From the NCBI GenBank assembly GCA_024516035.1, contig CM044955.1, forward strand, positions 40,154,006 to 40,218,005: DNA of 64,000 bases, given 5' to 3'. The notes below the pieces were generated by a model. That model did not search any database. It was not told the DNA's origin and saw only the letters and a program-made list of their open reading frames with translations. Source of the DNA: Bactericera cockerelli (taxonomy: Eukaryota; Arthropoda; Insecta; Hemiptera; Triozidae). The position numbers and the translations under genes are program-made. This document shows positions 54,863 to 63,908 of the stretch, piece by piece (position 1 is the first letter of the stretch; every line of letters begins with the position of its first letter).

Positions 54863-55770
54863 TTCGTACGTACAGAGACATTGTGTGTTCAATAGCTAGG
54901 TGCATGTAGGCAATTTGTTATCAGTTCGTTGCAATGTGTGTTGCCTCACTCATATAGTTGAGTAATTAAAAACTCTTGAAATCGAGGCAAAGTCACGAAA
55001 CCAATTTTAGATTTAAAAAACTAATTTGGGCTAGACCAATTCCAGTTGGAGATTTAATGTTTCAATTTAAAAACTTATTATTTTAGATAACGGAAGCATT
55101 GTGTATTCGTTGTTTTTATTATTATTTTTTGTGCTATAATTAATTTTAAAAGTACAAAGAAGAAATTTGTTTGTTCTAACACAGTACCGTTAGGAGAGGT
55201 AGATAAAGAACATAATACCTGGTAATTTAATTGTTATTACAAAATATAATTTTCAGGGGACCAGTATTAACCTTACGAGCACGGGTAATGGGTATGTAGC
55301 ACATGATTGCGCATTGCATAACAACTAAGATACCGGGCGTGCATAATTCGTACGAACAGAGACATTGTGTGTTCAATTCTAACCAAGGTGCATGTAGGCA
55401 ATTTGTTATCGTTGCAATGCAGTGGCTCATATAGTAATTAAAAACTCTTGAAAAGTCACGAAACCAATTTTAGATTTAAAAACTAATTAGCAGGCTAGAC
55501 CAATTTCAGTTGAAGATTTAATGTTTCAATTTAAAAAACTAATTATTTCAGTTTGAGTAATTAAAAACTATTGAATATTGAGGCAAAGTCACGAAACCAA
55601 TTTTAGATTTAAAAACTAATTAGCAGGCTAGACCAATTTCAGTTGGAGATTTAATGTTTCAATTTAAAAAACTAATTATTTCAGTTTGAGTAATTAAAAA
55701 CTATTGAATATTGAGACAAAGTCACGAAACCAATTTTAGATTTAAAAACTAATTATTTGAAGCAGGCTGC
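54863..55770 (+). repeat. 133-bp tandem repeat array next to the Polinton genes
   Basis: Units contain GAGTAATTAAAAACTATTGA, AGTCACGAAACCAATTTTAG, GGCTAGACCAATTTCAGTTG and ATGTTTCAATTTAAAAAACT. They start near 54959, 55431, 55555 and 55688. A larger duplication also pairs 54863-55080 with 55338-55553 (shared CAGAGACATTGTGTGTTCAA). It may belong to the terminal region of the Polinton. Confidence 0.7.
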
Positions 55771-55882
55771 TAGACCGTTAAACATATTTTTTTTTTTTAA
55801 TAAGCAAAACTTGGTATAGGCTCGACGTGTATGGTCAAATATACAAGGTGTGTGTTGTCATAAAATATTACAAACATTTATT

Positions 55883-56269
55883 TTATTTCATTTTTTTTCT
55901 TACGTTAATTAAAACAATGGATAGGATACTAAATAATATTAATGAAAAAATCCAATACATACATGTGTTAGATGTAGGAGCCGGTTTGATGGTTTCACAT
56001 AGTGAATTCAAAGCAGACAAAAAGTTCACAGCGTATTCATTCAACATTGTGGAATTTTTGCAATTGAATATATTGGAAGATGTAATTTCAGAACATTCAT
56101 CGTAGGTTAAATTTAATTTTCTTGCTTTTGAATCCCAGCCATGTACATCATAACTATCCAGGAAAGATTGGTTTTGGTAAATCAAACACATTCTAATCAA
56201 GTACATTGCATATTCGCGAGCACCGAGCAATAATTGGGTAGCATTATCACTGTTCTCATGTTGAATCAT
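55883..56269 (-). CDS. Small single-pass membrane protein of the Polinton
   Basis: The 128-residue frame is intact, and I do not recognise the family. The first ~100 residues contain a Tyr-rich helix (REYAMYLIRMCLIYQNQ) and four cysteines (YDECSEIT, IFNCKN, NSLCETI, NTCMYW). Residues about 104-122 are strongly hydrophobic (MYWIFSLILFSILSIVLINV) and are followed by RKKMK, so the protein is probably tail-anchored. It is transcribed away from the other Polinton genes, so the region around 56.3 kb would be a divergent promoter. A role in the element is inferred from position only. Confidence 0.6.
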   Translation of the reverse strand: MIQHENSDNATQLLLGAREYAMYLIRMCLIYQNQSFLDSYDVHGWDSKARKLNLTYDECSEITSSNIFNCKNSTMLNEYAVNFLSALNSLCETIKPAPTSNTCMYWIFSLILFSILSIVLINVRKKMK

Positions 56270-56453
56270 GTTTGCGTTATGAAGGAGTATGCGCTTAGAA
56301 TATTGGTATTTATTGATGAACCTCTCAGTATTATAACCGCTACGTGAGATTGAGAATATTTGAGAACAAGCAAATCAGTTCCATTTCTTCTCTTGTGGTG
56401 TTCGTATCGTGTTTAATACGTGCATTAAAAAAAAAAAAATATATATAATAATA

Positions 56454-56795
56454 ATGGTTTGTAAAATTGAGGGTTGTCAGTGTCAAAAACAAGAAATACC
56501 TATTCACCTAATGTACTGGCTTACACATCATGGCATTGATATTCGTCCTCTCTTCCAAAAGCCTTATATTAGTAAGAAAAAGAAACCAGTCGCTGTTTCA
56601 AATGAAGGCAATATCGTCACTGAAGCGACCTACAACTTTGTACCGGTAGAACATAATGGAGGAAATGTTTTGGAAGAATTTTTGTTTGAAATGCCAAACT
56701 TGGAACAGGAAACAAGCAATGCTCAACCAAACAATAGCAGTAACGTCAAAAGAAGTATTCCCTACAAAGTTCCACCCACAAGAAGAAGGATATAA
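56454..56795 (+). CDS. 113-aa Polinton ORF of unknown function
   Basis: I start it at 56454 because the upstream in-frame ATG at 56409 would add a run of Lys/Ile encoded by a poly(A)/(TA) tract. The N-terminus MVCKIEGCQCQKQEIP is Cys-rich. The middle is acidic (VLEEFLFEMPNLEQE). The C-terminus is basic (YKVPPTRRRI), suggesting nucleic acid or capsid contact, which is inference. The stop is 32 nt before the next ORF on the same strand. I do not recognise a family. Confidence 0.6.
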   Translation: MVCKIEGCQCQKQEIPIHLMYWLTHHGIDIRPLFQKPYISKKKKPVAVSNEGNIVTEATYNFVPVEHNGGNVLEEFLFEMPNLEQETSNAQPNNSSNVKRSIPYKVPPTRRRI

Positions 56796-56827
56796 ATAGT
56801 TTTCAAATCGGAAACAAACAGTTAGTT

Positions 56828-58111
56828 ATGAAGAATCATTCGGTAAACTATTTTGGTGAGAGTGAACTTCACCACGCCTTAAGACGAGCATTGAAAAGAC
56901 ATCACAAAGAAGAACAACCTGAACAGAAAAATAAAAATGAAATTGAAAGTCAAACTGAAAAAGAAGTCAAAAAATTCATGAAAGAATTCCCTCGCCAGTC
57001 GCATGTTCAAAAGTTACTGTCCTACTTTGTAGAAAGAAGAACGTTTGATAATTTATCAAATCACATCAGCAAAAATAATTTTGTGCCAACACGTGTGGCT
57101 AATAGCACTTATTTGGAGCAAAAATCTTTTACTGAATACAAAGCAAACAATGAAAAAAATGTGAACGATGTGAAATTATCAATAGACGAATTGAAACACA
57201 ATAGAAAACAGGATAATGAGATTTATAATTCTAAATTTATGTTGAAAAAAGCGTTTGATGACTACATTGTTGAGGCTGGAGAAAAAGAACAAAAAATCAC
57301 CGAGGACTTGAACAAAGTGAAAGAAGATCTTTCCAACAGGATACATGAATTGGACAATAAGTTCACACCTCTTTTAGAAATAAAAAATACAGTAGATCAA
57401 CACTATAAACAACACGTGCATGCAACCACAGCTTTAAGAAAAGATATCGCTGCTTTGGACAAAAAAGCTCTCTATGGAACAACATTTTACAATTATAAAA
57501 AAAATCACGAGTCTGATTTCAAGGAGATTGTTAGTGAAAAAGAGAAAAAATTGAAAACCGAAGTAACAAATATGTTAACTTCATTGCTGTCAACTCATGA
57601 GACTGATTTCAAAAGAAAAGTTGAGGAAGAAAAAATAAAAATTCGAAGTGATCTGTCAAGAATGTTTACTCAAAATTTAAATAATTTTCTTCTTGAAGAG
57701 TCCAACAAAAAGAAATTCTTACAACAATTGCGTTCTAATTTACTCGTCAGAATAAATACTGACAAGATACTGTCAGCATTTCTATCGTGTTGGAGTGAAG
57801 GTGAAATTACAGATGACGTTTTAGAAAAAGTTGTAACTCAACTTAGCAAAGAAATAATGGAGAAATTGGATGTGGAAATAATCACTATAAAAGAACAAAT
57901 TAATATCTCTAATGAAACAATTGAAAACTATATCAAGTTGAATATAGTCGATGAGTTGAAAACTGATATAAGTTTAAAAATTAGGAATCTGATATTTGAA
58001 CCTCTCTTGTATGAAAAATTGGAGCCTCTTGTAAAATCTAAATCATCAAAGAAAACCACCATCGGAGAAGTTGAAGAACGAGCAACCCGACTTCCCGTTC
58101 CAATAGAATAA
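56828..58111 (+). CDS. 427-aa coiled-coil Polinton protein
   Basis: It is intact and Lys/Glu-rich. Heptad-like stretches run through about residues 100-300 (for example VKEDLSNRIHELDNKF and FKRKVEEEKIKIRSDL). The N-terminus has a short globular-looking piece (MKNHSVNYFGESELHHALRR) and the C-terminus ends RLPVPIE. Long coiled-coil ORFs occur in other Polintons without known function. A structural role is possible but unproven. Its stop TAA overlaps the integrase ATG as TAATG, so the two are arranged like a translationally coupled pair. Codon use is as AT-rich as in its neighbours. Confidence 0.7.
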   Translation: MKNHSVNYFGESELHHALRRALKRHHKEEQPEQKNKNEIESQTEKEVKKFMKEFPRQSHVQKLLSYFVERRTFDNLSNHISKNNFVPTRVANSTYLEQKSFTEYKANNEKNVNDVKLSIDELKHNRKQDNEIYNSKFMLKKAFDDYIVEAGEKEQKITEDLNKVKEDLSNRIHELDNKFTPLLEIKNTVDQHYKQHVHATTALRKDIAALDKKALYGTTFYNYKKNHESDFKEIVSEKEKKLKTEVTNMLTSLLSTHETDFKRKVEEEKIKIRSDLSRMFTQNLNNFLLEESNKKKFLQQLRSNLLVRINTDKILSAFLSCWSEGEITDDVLEKVVTQLSKEIMEKLDVEIITIKEQINISNETIENYIKLNIVDELKTDISLKIRNLIFEPLLYEKLEPLVKSKSSKKTTIGEVEERATRLPVPIE

Positions 58112-59049
58112 TGTCAAAGCGTGATTTGGTTTTGGAGCTACATCGTCCTGCTAGAAAATTATTTCCCCACCGGAGAACTCTACTTGGCAATGTTCATGAT
58201 CTTTTCCAAGCTGATCTAGTGGAAATGATTCCATATGCCAATGAAAATGATGGTTATAAATACATACTTACCTGCATCAACTGCTTCTCCAAGTTTTCTT
58301 ACTGTGCGCCGTTGAAAAACAAAACGAGTGCTGAAGTTGCCAAGCAGATGGAAAAATATGTTCTAGAAAAGTTGAAACCTACCATGATCCCAACCCACTT
58401 GCAAACGGATGCTGGCAAAGAGTTTTTTGGCCAACCATTCCGCAAACTAATGCAAAAATATAACATTACCCATTACAGTACATTTTCTCCCATGAAAGCT
58501 GCTATTGTAGAGCGGTTTAATCGAACTTTGAAAAGTAAAATGTGGATTGAATTTAATTTACTTGGTTCGTACAGATGGTTGGATATTTTACCAAATCTTG
58601 TGTCTACCTACAATGCCAGCAAACATCGCTCTATTGGTATGGCACCCAAAGATGTAAACTCTAAAAATCAAAGTCTTGTAGCTCTTCGATTGAACAAACC
58701 CAAGCAAGTCCTAGATAGAACTGGTAAATTTAAACTAGGTGATCTTGTACGAATTTCCAAAGTTAAACATTTGTTTCAAAAAGGTTATGAGGCCAACTGG
58801 AGTTATGAAGTTTTTCGAGTGGTTAAGGTAGGTCATACTTTTCCTAGGGTATTTCACTTAGAAGATTTAAACGGGAAACCAATCCATGGTTGTTTCTACG
58901 AGCAAGAGTTACTCAAGACCTCATATCCAGATGTTTATCTCGTAGAAAAGGTACTCCAACGTAAAGGTGATAAGGTTTTAGTAAAATATTTAGGTTTTGG
59001 ACCTGAAGAAAACCAATGGGTCCCTATTTCTTCCCTAATTGAGAAATAG
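58111..59049 (+). CDS. INT: Polinton/Maverick retroviral-type integrase with chromodomain-like tail
   Basis: The 312 residues catalyse insertion of the element DNA. The DDE core is visible: Asp35 in LFQADLVEM, Asp100 in LQTDAGKEFFG and Glu134 in AAIVERFNRTLK (33 residues between the last two). Then follow NLVSTYNASKHRSIGMAP and the SH3-like FKLGDLVRISK. Near the C-terminus YLVEKVLQRKGDKVLVKYLG...NQWVP is chromodomain-like. The order and the HRPARKLFPHRR start are typical of Polinton integrases. The HHCC zinc finger seen in many is not evident. The frame is intact, so the element may have been active recently. It is followed by a short 3' UTR that recurs inverted at the window's right edge. 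Confidence 0.88.
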   Translation: MSKRDLVLELHRPARKLFPHRRTLLGNVHDLFQADLVEMIPYANENDGYKYILTCINCFSKFSYCAPLKNKTSAEVAKQMEKYVLEKLKPTMIPTHLQTDAGKEFFGQPFRKLMQKYNITHYSTFSPMKAAIVERFNRTLKSKMWIEFNLLGSYRWLDILPNLVSTYNASKHRSIGMAPKDVNSKNQSLVALRLNKPKQVLDRTGKFKLGDLVRISKVKHLFQKGYEANWSYEVFRVVKVGHTFPRVFHLEDLNGKPIHGCFYEQELLKTSYPDVYLVEKVLQRKGDKVLVKYLGFGPEENQWVPISSLIEK

Positions 59050-59149
59050 AAAATGAAAACAAGTAGATGTAAGAATAAAATGCATGATTTTTCTCTTATA
59101 TATTTTAAATTGTAATAAAATACATAGTGAAATACTTAATAAAATCAAA

Positions 59150-59239
59150 ATACTTTATTGTTCTTATTTAAAAAAATCAATTTAGGATACTTTAAAACTG
59201 TACTATACAAAAAAAAAAAAAAATGAAATAGTGGATATA
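59150..59239 (+). repeat. Post-integrase segment, inverted copy at window end
   Basis: ATACTTTATTGTTCTTATTT through GAAATAGTGGATATA is the reverse complement of 63909-64000. The match stops where the Tc1 element begins (GGATA|TACACTCATC), so the transposon sits in what was a continuous Polinton sequence. Confidence 0.85.
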
Positions 59240-60400
59240 CACTCATCATCAAAAAATTCGGGGCAAGAAAAATTTCAAAGTTGAGGATTTTTTTAATTTT
59301 TTCTCTACGTCCTGTAGTTTTGTGAATGACACGAAAAGAAAGGTAATTTTGTTGTCAAGCAGAATCTATGTTTAGTTTTAAAAAGGTTACACTATTTAAA
59401 AATAGAAAAATAAAATACTGCAGAAGGGCTAAATTCCATGAAAACATCAATTTTCAAAATCAATGTATTTTACTTTTCACAAGGTATTTTTTCACACGTG
59501 ATTATGATTAGTATCTGGTATTGCCACCTCTCGCTTCAATGACAGCCTGCATTCTGTTTCTCATCGACAGAATAAGATTCCTCACGACTTCCTGAGGAAT
59601 ATCCTGCCATTCGTCAAGGAGTGCTTGTTTGAGCTCCCTGTGGTTCTGAGGGGGTGGTTTTCCAGCGCGGAGAAGACGTTTTAACTCGTCCAATAGGTGT
59701 TCGATTGGATTCATGTCGGGGCTGTTGGCGGGCCAGTCCAGCGTGCGAATGCCAGCCTCCCGAAGAAAATCTGTAACCACGCGTGCAGTGTGAGGTCTGG
59801 CGTTATCCTGCATAAGGATGAAATTGTTGCCGACTTAGTCTGCATAGGGAACAATATGCTCTTCAATTATCTCGTCAGTGTACCTAACTGCAGTCAAAGT
59901 GCCACCTTCACTTCCACAGTTGATGTTAACCAGGTTTGTTTTTCCTTCCAACGAAATCCCTGCCCTGAACATGCAAGAACCACCGCCAAAACTCACAGTT
60001 TCTTGGATGCAATAGGGGATGAAGCGTTCTCCAGGCCTCCTGTATACTCTTTTCCGCCTGTCATTGAAATACAGGCAGCACCGGCTCACATCCGAGATGA
60101 GTACACGCCCCCAATCTTCATCTGTATAATTCACGTGTTCTCGTGCAAATCTCAAGCGCAGTTCTCGGTGTCGTCTGGTGAGTTTGGGGCCTGTGTCTTT
60201 CCTTCTTGGCCTTAAATTTTTCTCCTTCAACCGTCTCCTAACTGTTGACGAACTTACATTGACGTCATGATTTGTGGAGTGCACTTGTTGGATCTCAACA
60301 GACGACATGTCACGATTTCTCAAACTTGTCATTGTGATGTAGCGGTCCTCATGCGGCGTTGTTGACCTAACCAAAAAAAGTCTAAAATTGTGTCTCTTTT
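59240..60400 (-). pseudogene. Tc1-like transposase, inactivated
   Basis: Two frames on the minus strand (60374-59835 and 59813-59508) are separated by one in-frame TAA at 59834-59836. Together they cover the second helix-turn-helix (VSSSTVRRRLKEKNL), the first catalytic Asp region (RVLISDVSRCCLYF), QDNARPHTARV and SPDMNPIEHLLDELKRL (the D and E of a DD34E core), and the C-terminus. The first helix-turn-helix is missing. The downstream terminus CACTCATCATCAAAAAATTC follows TA at 59239. The matching opposite terminus is not found, so the element is truncated as well as stopped. Confidence 0.85.
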
Positions 60401-61377
60401 AAAGGAATAGATTGAAAAATAACATCGAATATGAAAAGTTCTTGTTTTTATAGGAAAAACCTAAATTTAATAGGTACAACTATACATATTACTTGCAAAA
60501 TGACCATTTTTGTCTTGATTTTTCATAAATAATACAAGGAATTTTCCAGTTTTTCTCGTAGAAATCAAAGGATTCTAGAATCTTACTCTAATTGAGTAGG
60601 TAGTAACTAGCCATAAAGATTAATGTGTGTATGTGTACAGGTATTTATCACGAGAATATTATAAAAGATGTTGGTTTATTATTGTGTCTACTTGTAGAAT
60701 TCCTTTTTCTTTACTATATAAATTTATGAAATAATATGAGAAACTAGATAATATGGAGCCATACAGAACAAATCCAACCAATGGGTTCATCTCTGAGGTT
60801 GATGGAGGAAAACCTGATGGTCAGTCAAGAGTTAGACCTTTGTTATTATTCATACTTACATTTTTTAATATTTTCAATCTAATGAACAACAAAAACCCAC
60901 TCTTTAACTTCGGATGTTGTGCACAATTTACATAGACTATTTATAATTATTTTTAATTGTTATAATTCAACTCTGATATCCAAGTAAATCCCAAAAAAAA
61001 AACAAACAAACAAAAACAAAAAAGTGAGTAAAAAAAAATGAGATCTTCAACTTACTGATACAGAAATTTTGTGAAATCTAGAATGTAGAAAATACAGTAT
61101 TCTATCATTAGAAACAAAGAAAATCAGTAAGTGGTTTTGGAGATACAAGTGATTTAGTGGAAAATCTCAAACGTGTAAACAATGTTCACCAATCATAAGG
61201 AAGTATTGTGTCCATAGATCACCAGTTTTTTTTTTCTTCTTCTTCTCCTTCTTCCAAAACTGTTTAAATATACGAGATGGTCGTGGAACTTATCTTTTTT
61301 TTACAAGTTTTACATGTGACTTTATTTTATTTTTATAATGATGACACCTTTTTCTATCTCCTCTTATAAAGTAAGTT
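60401..61377. other. No gene seen
   Basis: AT-rich. A 60-codon frame at 60753-60935 shows no domain. Confidence 0.4.
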
Positions 61378-61517
61378 AACATATTTGTGTTAATCGCTTT
61401 CTTGATATCACAACTACTCAAAATCGCTTTACTAAATCTATGTTGAAACCAGTACTTGAACCATCGACTTCCAGGTTACAAGTTCATTGCTTTATCGATT
61501 AAGCTACTAAGATTGGA
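61378..61517 (-). repeat. tRNA-Thr-like SINE
   Basis: CATATTTGTGTTAATCGCTT, ACTACTCAAAATCGCTTTAC and a diverged head (TTGAACCATCGACTTCCAGG) on the minus strand. Confidence 0.6.
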
Positions 61518-61529
61518 TATCTCCTGTTA

Positions 61530-61682
61530 TAGTTATCATATTTGTGTTATACACTTTGGTGATATTATGTGATATCACAACTACTCAAACTTACTTTGCT
61601 AAATCTATTTTGAAACCGGGACTTGAACTAATTACCTCTAGGTTACAAGTTTACCTTCTCATTGATCAAGCTAACCAGAGTG
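61530..61682 (-). repeat. tRNA-Thr-like SINE, second copy in tandem
   Basis: It starts with the same ATCATATTTGTGTTA as the preceding copy, with the AGTGTA-side repeat TGATAT duplicated. The two copies are head to tail with about 12 bp between them. Confidence 0.6.
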
Positions 61683-62341
61683 ATGTCTTTCACCTCATAT
61701 TGATTATTTTCACTACAAATTTTATATAAAATAATTATTAAGCCATAAAGAATATGTTTGTAGACATACAAAAATTAGCATTGTGATTTGCCTGATTAAG
61801 CGTTGGACTTGTTATCTGTAGGTCCTAAATTCGATTCCCACCAAGATCGGTTAGTTTTAGTAGTTGGTACAGTTAGTATGATTGACTTTGCTTTGCTTTA
61901 AATTATACTGTGCAATCCTCTCTTTTTCCTTTGAAAATCCTCTATTTTCTGTACAAATCTTCGATATTCTTCTACTTGAACAAACTTAGGTACTTTTCAT
62001 AAAAAGGAGACTTACCTATCTTATTTTACGATCGAACCCAATTTTTTTGAAGTTTTGTTGTAAACTAAACTGAAAGTGAGAATTTTTTTTACTTATTTAC
62101 TATCGATTACCAGAGGTTTCTTGGTTCGAAATCTGGTTGAGCCAGGTTATCATCTCAGTTGGGATTTTGACCACATAATAATACTCGTATGTCTTGAGCT
62201 TACAGTGAAAATAATGGGACTCAATGTTCTAAGCAGGTATTCTATAATTTTTTATAGAGTTGATAAATAAGAAGACTTTTTTAATGGTAATTTTAAGTAT
62301 TATTGACCCATTTATTTGTATAGATTTATTGAAAATATGTA
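61683..62341. other. No gene seen; tRNA-like scraps
   Basis: B-box-like strings occur near 61827 (CTAAATTCGATTCCCACC) and 62120 (GGTTCGAAATCTGG). No gene is seen. Confidence 0.35.
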
Positions 62342-62795
62342 TGTCATTTTGCATGGAAAGAGCAAATTTTGAAAAAATTTGTGGGCATTGCGAGTAAACT
62401 TTATTCATATCAAGAGCATGAGGGTAAAATATGAGTGTCATTTTGCATGGAAAGAGCAAATTTTGAAAAAATTTGTGGGCATTGCGAGTAAACTTTATTC
62501 ATATCAAGAGCATGAGGGTAAAATAGTAAAGAAGGCTAAGGGTGTTAAGAAACATGTTACAGAACGACAGATCAAGTTTGAAGATTTTGAAAGATGTATG
62601 CGTGAAAATATTGAACTTTACAAATCTTTTCACAACATCGTCTCTAAAAATCATTGTTTGACGACTGTGAAACAAAACAAACTTGTTCTGAACAACTTTG
62701 ATGACAAACGAGTTCTCATGACCGATAAAATCAACACCCTGCCATTCGGTCACTACAAGTTAAAAAATGAGTCTTCAGAAATGGATTTGGAATAG
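62342..62795 (+). pseudogene. C-terminal fragment of Polinton protein-primed DNA polymerase B
   Basis: From 62436 the frame reads KKFVGIASKLYSY, KKAKGVKKHVTERQIKFEDF and then DDKRVLMTDKINTLPFGHYK, the end of the protein-primed family B polymerase of Polintons. The rest of the polymerase is absent upstream. An 89-bp segment is duplicated in tandem (62342-62430 and 62436-62524). The first copy runs into TGA, so the fragment cannot be read through from further upstream. Confidence 0.8.
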
Positions 62796-62912
62796 GTTTT
62801 CGATTTTTTGATTGTGTTTATAAAAAAAAGTATAAATTCAACTAGCATGTAGTCCTTATGGTCAGTACTTGTTTATCTGTCTCTTGAAACAAGTGTTAAC
62901 TGTTATCTTAAA

Positions 62913-63611
62913 ATGGAAAATACTTTTGTAGCAGATATTCAATTTTTTCGCGACAATGAAAAACAAATAATTTTAAAAAGTTTCTCATTCTCGAAACTTT
63001 TTGACGATAACTTTGTGCAACATTTTGTATTCAAACCACCCTATGATTTTCAAAAATTAAATTTACTCCGTCGACGAGAAGCTGCTATCGTTACATTAAA
63101 TTATCATCACTTGGATTGGGATGATGGCTTTGTTGAGTACGATCAAGCAGTGCAAATCATTCGATCGTGTCTCTCTAAAGCAAGCGAAATAATTGTAAAA
63201 GGATTAGAAAAGGAAAAGTTTTTAAATTCTATTTTACCTATTAAAACATGTTACAATATTGAAAATTTAAACTGTCCTAACTTTAAGTCTTTAAAATTGA
63301 AATTGTGTCCACAAAATTCTATTTCTCCGGTTTCAAGTTTAAATGTAATTGTTATGAAACAATGGTTGTGTGAGCTAATGAAAAGTAGTTTAATCTTAAC
63401 CAACGAAGCGATTGGCATCTTTAATGAAACCAATGATTTTTTCTCATTGAAACCCAGAGACCTATATTTTTTACCTGTAAATTTTCTTCTTTATGCTTTT
63501 GATATTGATTTTCTAAATACTATATCTTATCTTTTGCCTCCACATATTGTACAGAACCCATACTTTAAGAATTCTCTTAGTACTGACAGTGGATATGATA
63601 CCGTAGAGTAA
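62913..63611 (+). CDS. 232-aa Polinton-associated protein of unknown function
   Basis: An intact frame lies 117 bp after the polymerase end on the same strand. The N-terminal motif HFVFKPPYDFQKL...ALVTLNYHHLDWDDG-like pattern (here AAIVTLNYHHLDWDDG) recurs, from memory, in unannotated proteins carried by large insect transposons. No enzymatic motif is seen. It is mostly helical, with a Cys/Leu-rich second half, and ends STDSGYDTVE. The 3' flank is short and then meets the inverted post-integrase segment, so the gene appears to converge on an integrase gene beyond the window. Confidence 0.65.
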   Translation: MENTFVADIQFFRDNEKQIILKSFSFSKLFDDNFVQHFVFKPPYDFQKLNLLRRREAAIVTLNYHHLDWDDGFVEYDQAVQIIRSCLSKASEIIVKGLEKEKFLNSILPIKTCYNIENLNCPNFKSLKLKLCPQNSISPVSSLNVIVMKQWLCELMKSSLILTNEAIGIFNETNDFFSLKPRDLYFLPVNFLLYAFDIDFLNTISYLLPPHIVQNPYFKNSLSTDSGYDTVE

Positions 63612-63908
63612 AAGATAAAAAAAAAAATGATTTTCCACAGTAGCAATATGTTTTTTCTTTTTCCTATTTTGTACAGAAAACACTTACTTTGAAATAATAT
63701 TTTAAAAGTTACTATTGTTAAATATGTTTGCACTAATATGTATATTCCAAGATTTGATTTTCATATTATTTTAATTATATTTTTATAGTAGGTACACAAT
63801 GTTTTTTTTTAAATTTATTTTCACAATGCTAGCTAAGTGAAATTATGCTTACCCTAAGTTGTTCACATTGATAGTTTTAAGTAATTATTTCTTTACTCCA
63901 AGATAATT
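63612..63908. other. Polinton intergenic stretch
   Basis: AT-rich, non-coding, between the 232-aa ORF and the inverted repeat. Confidence 0.5.
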
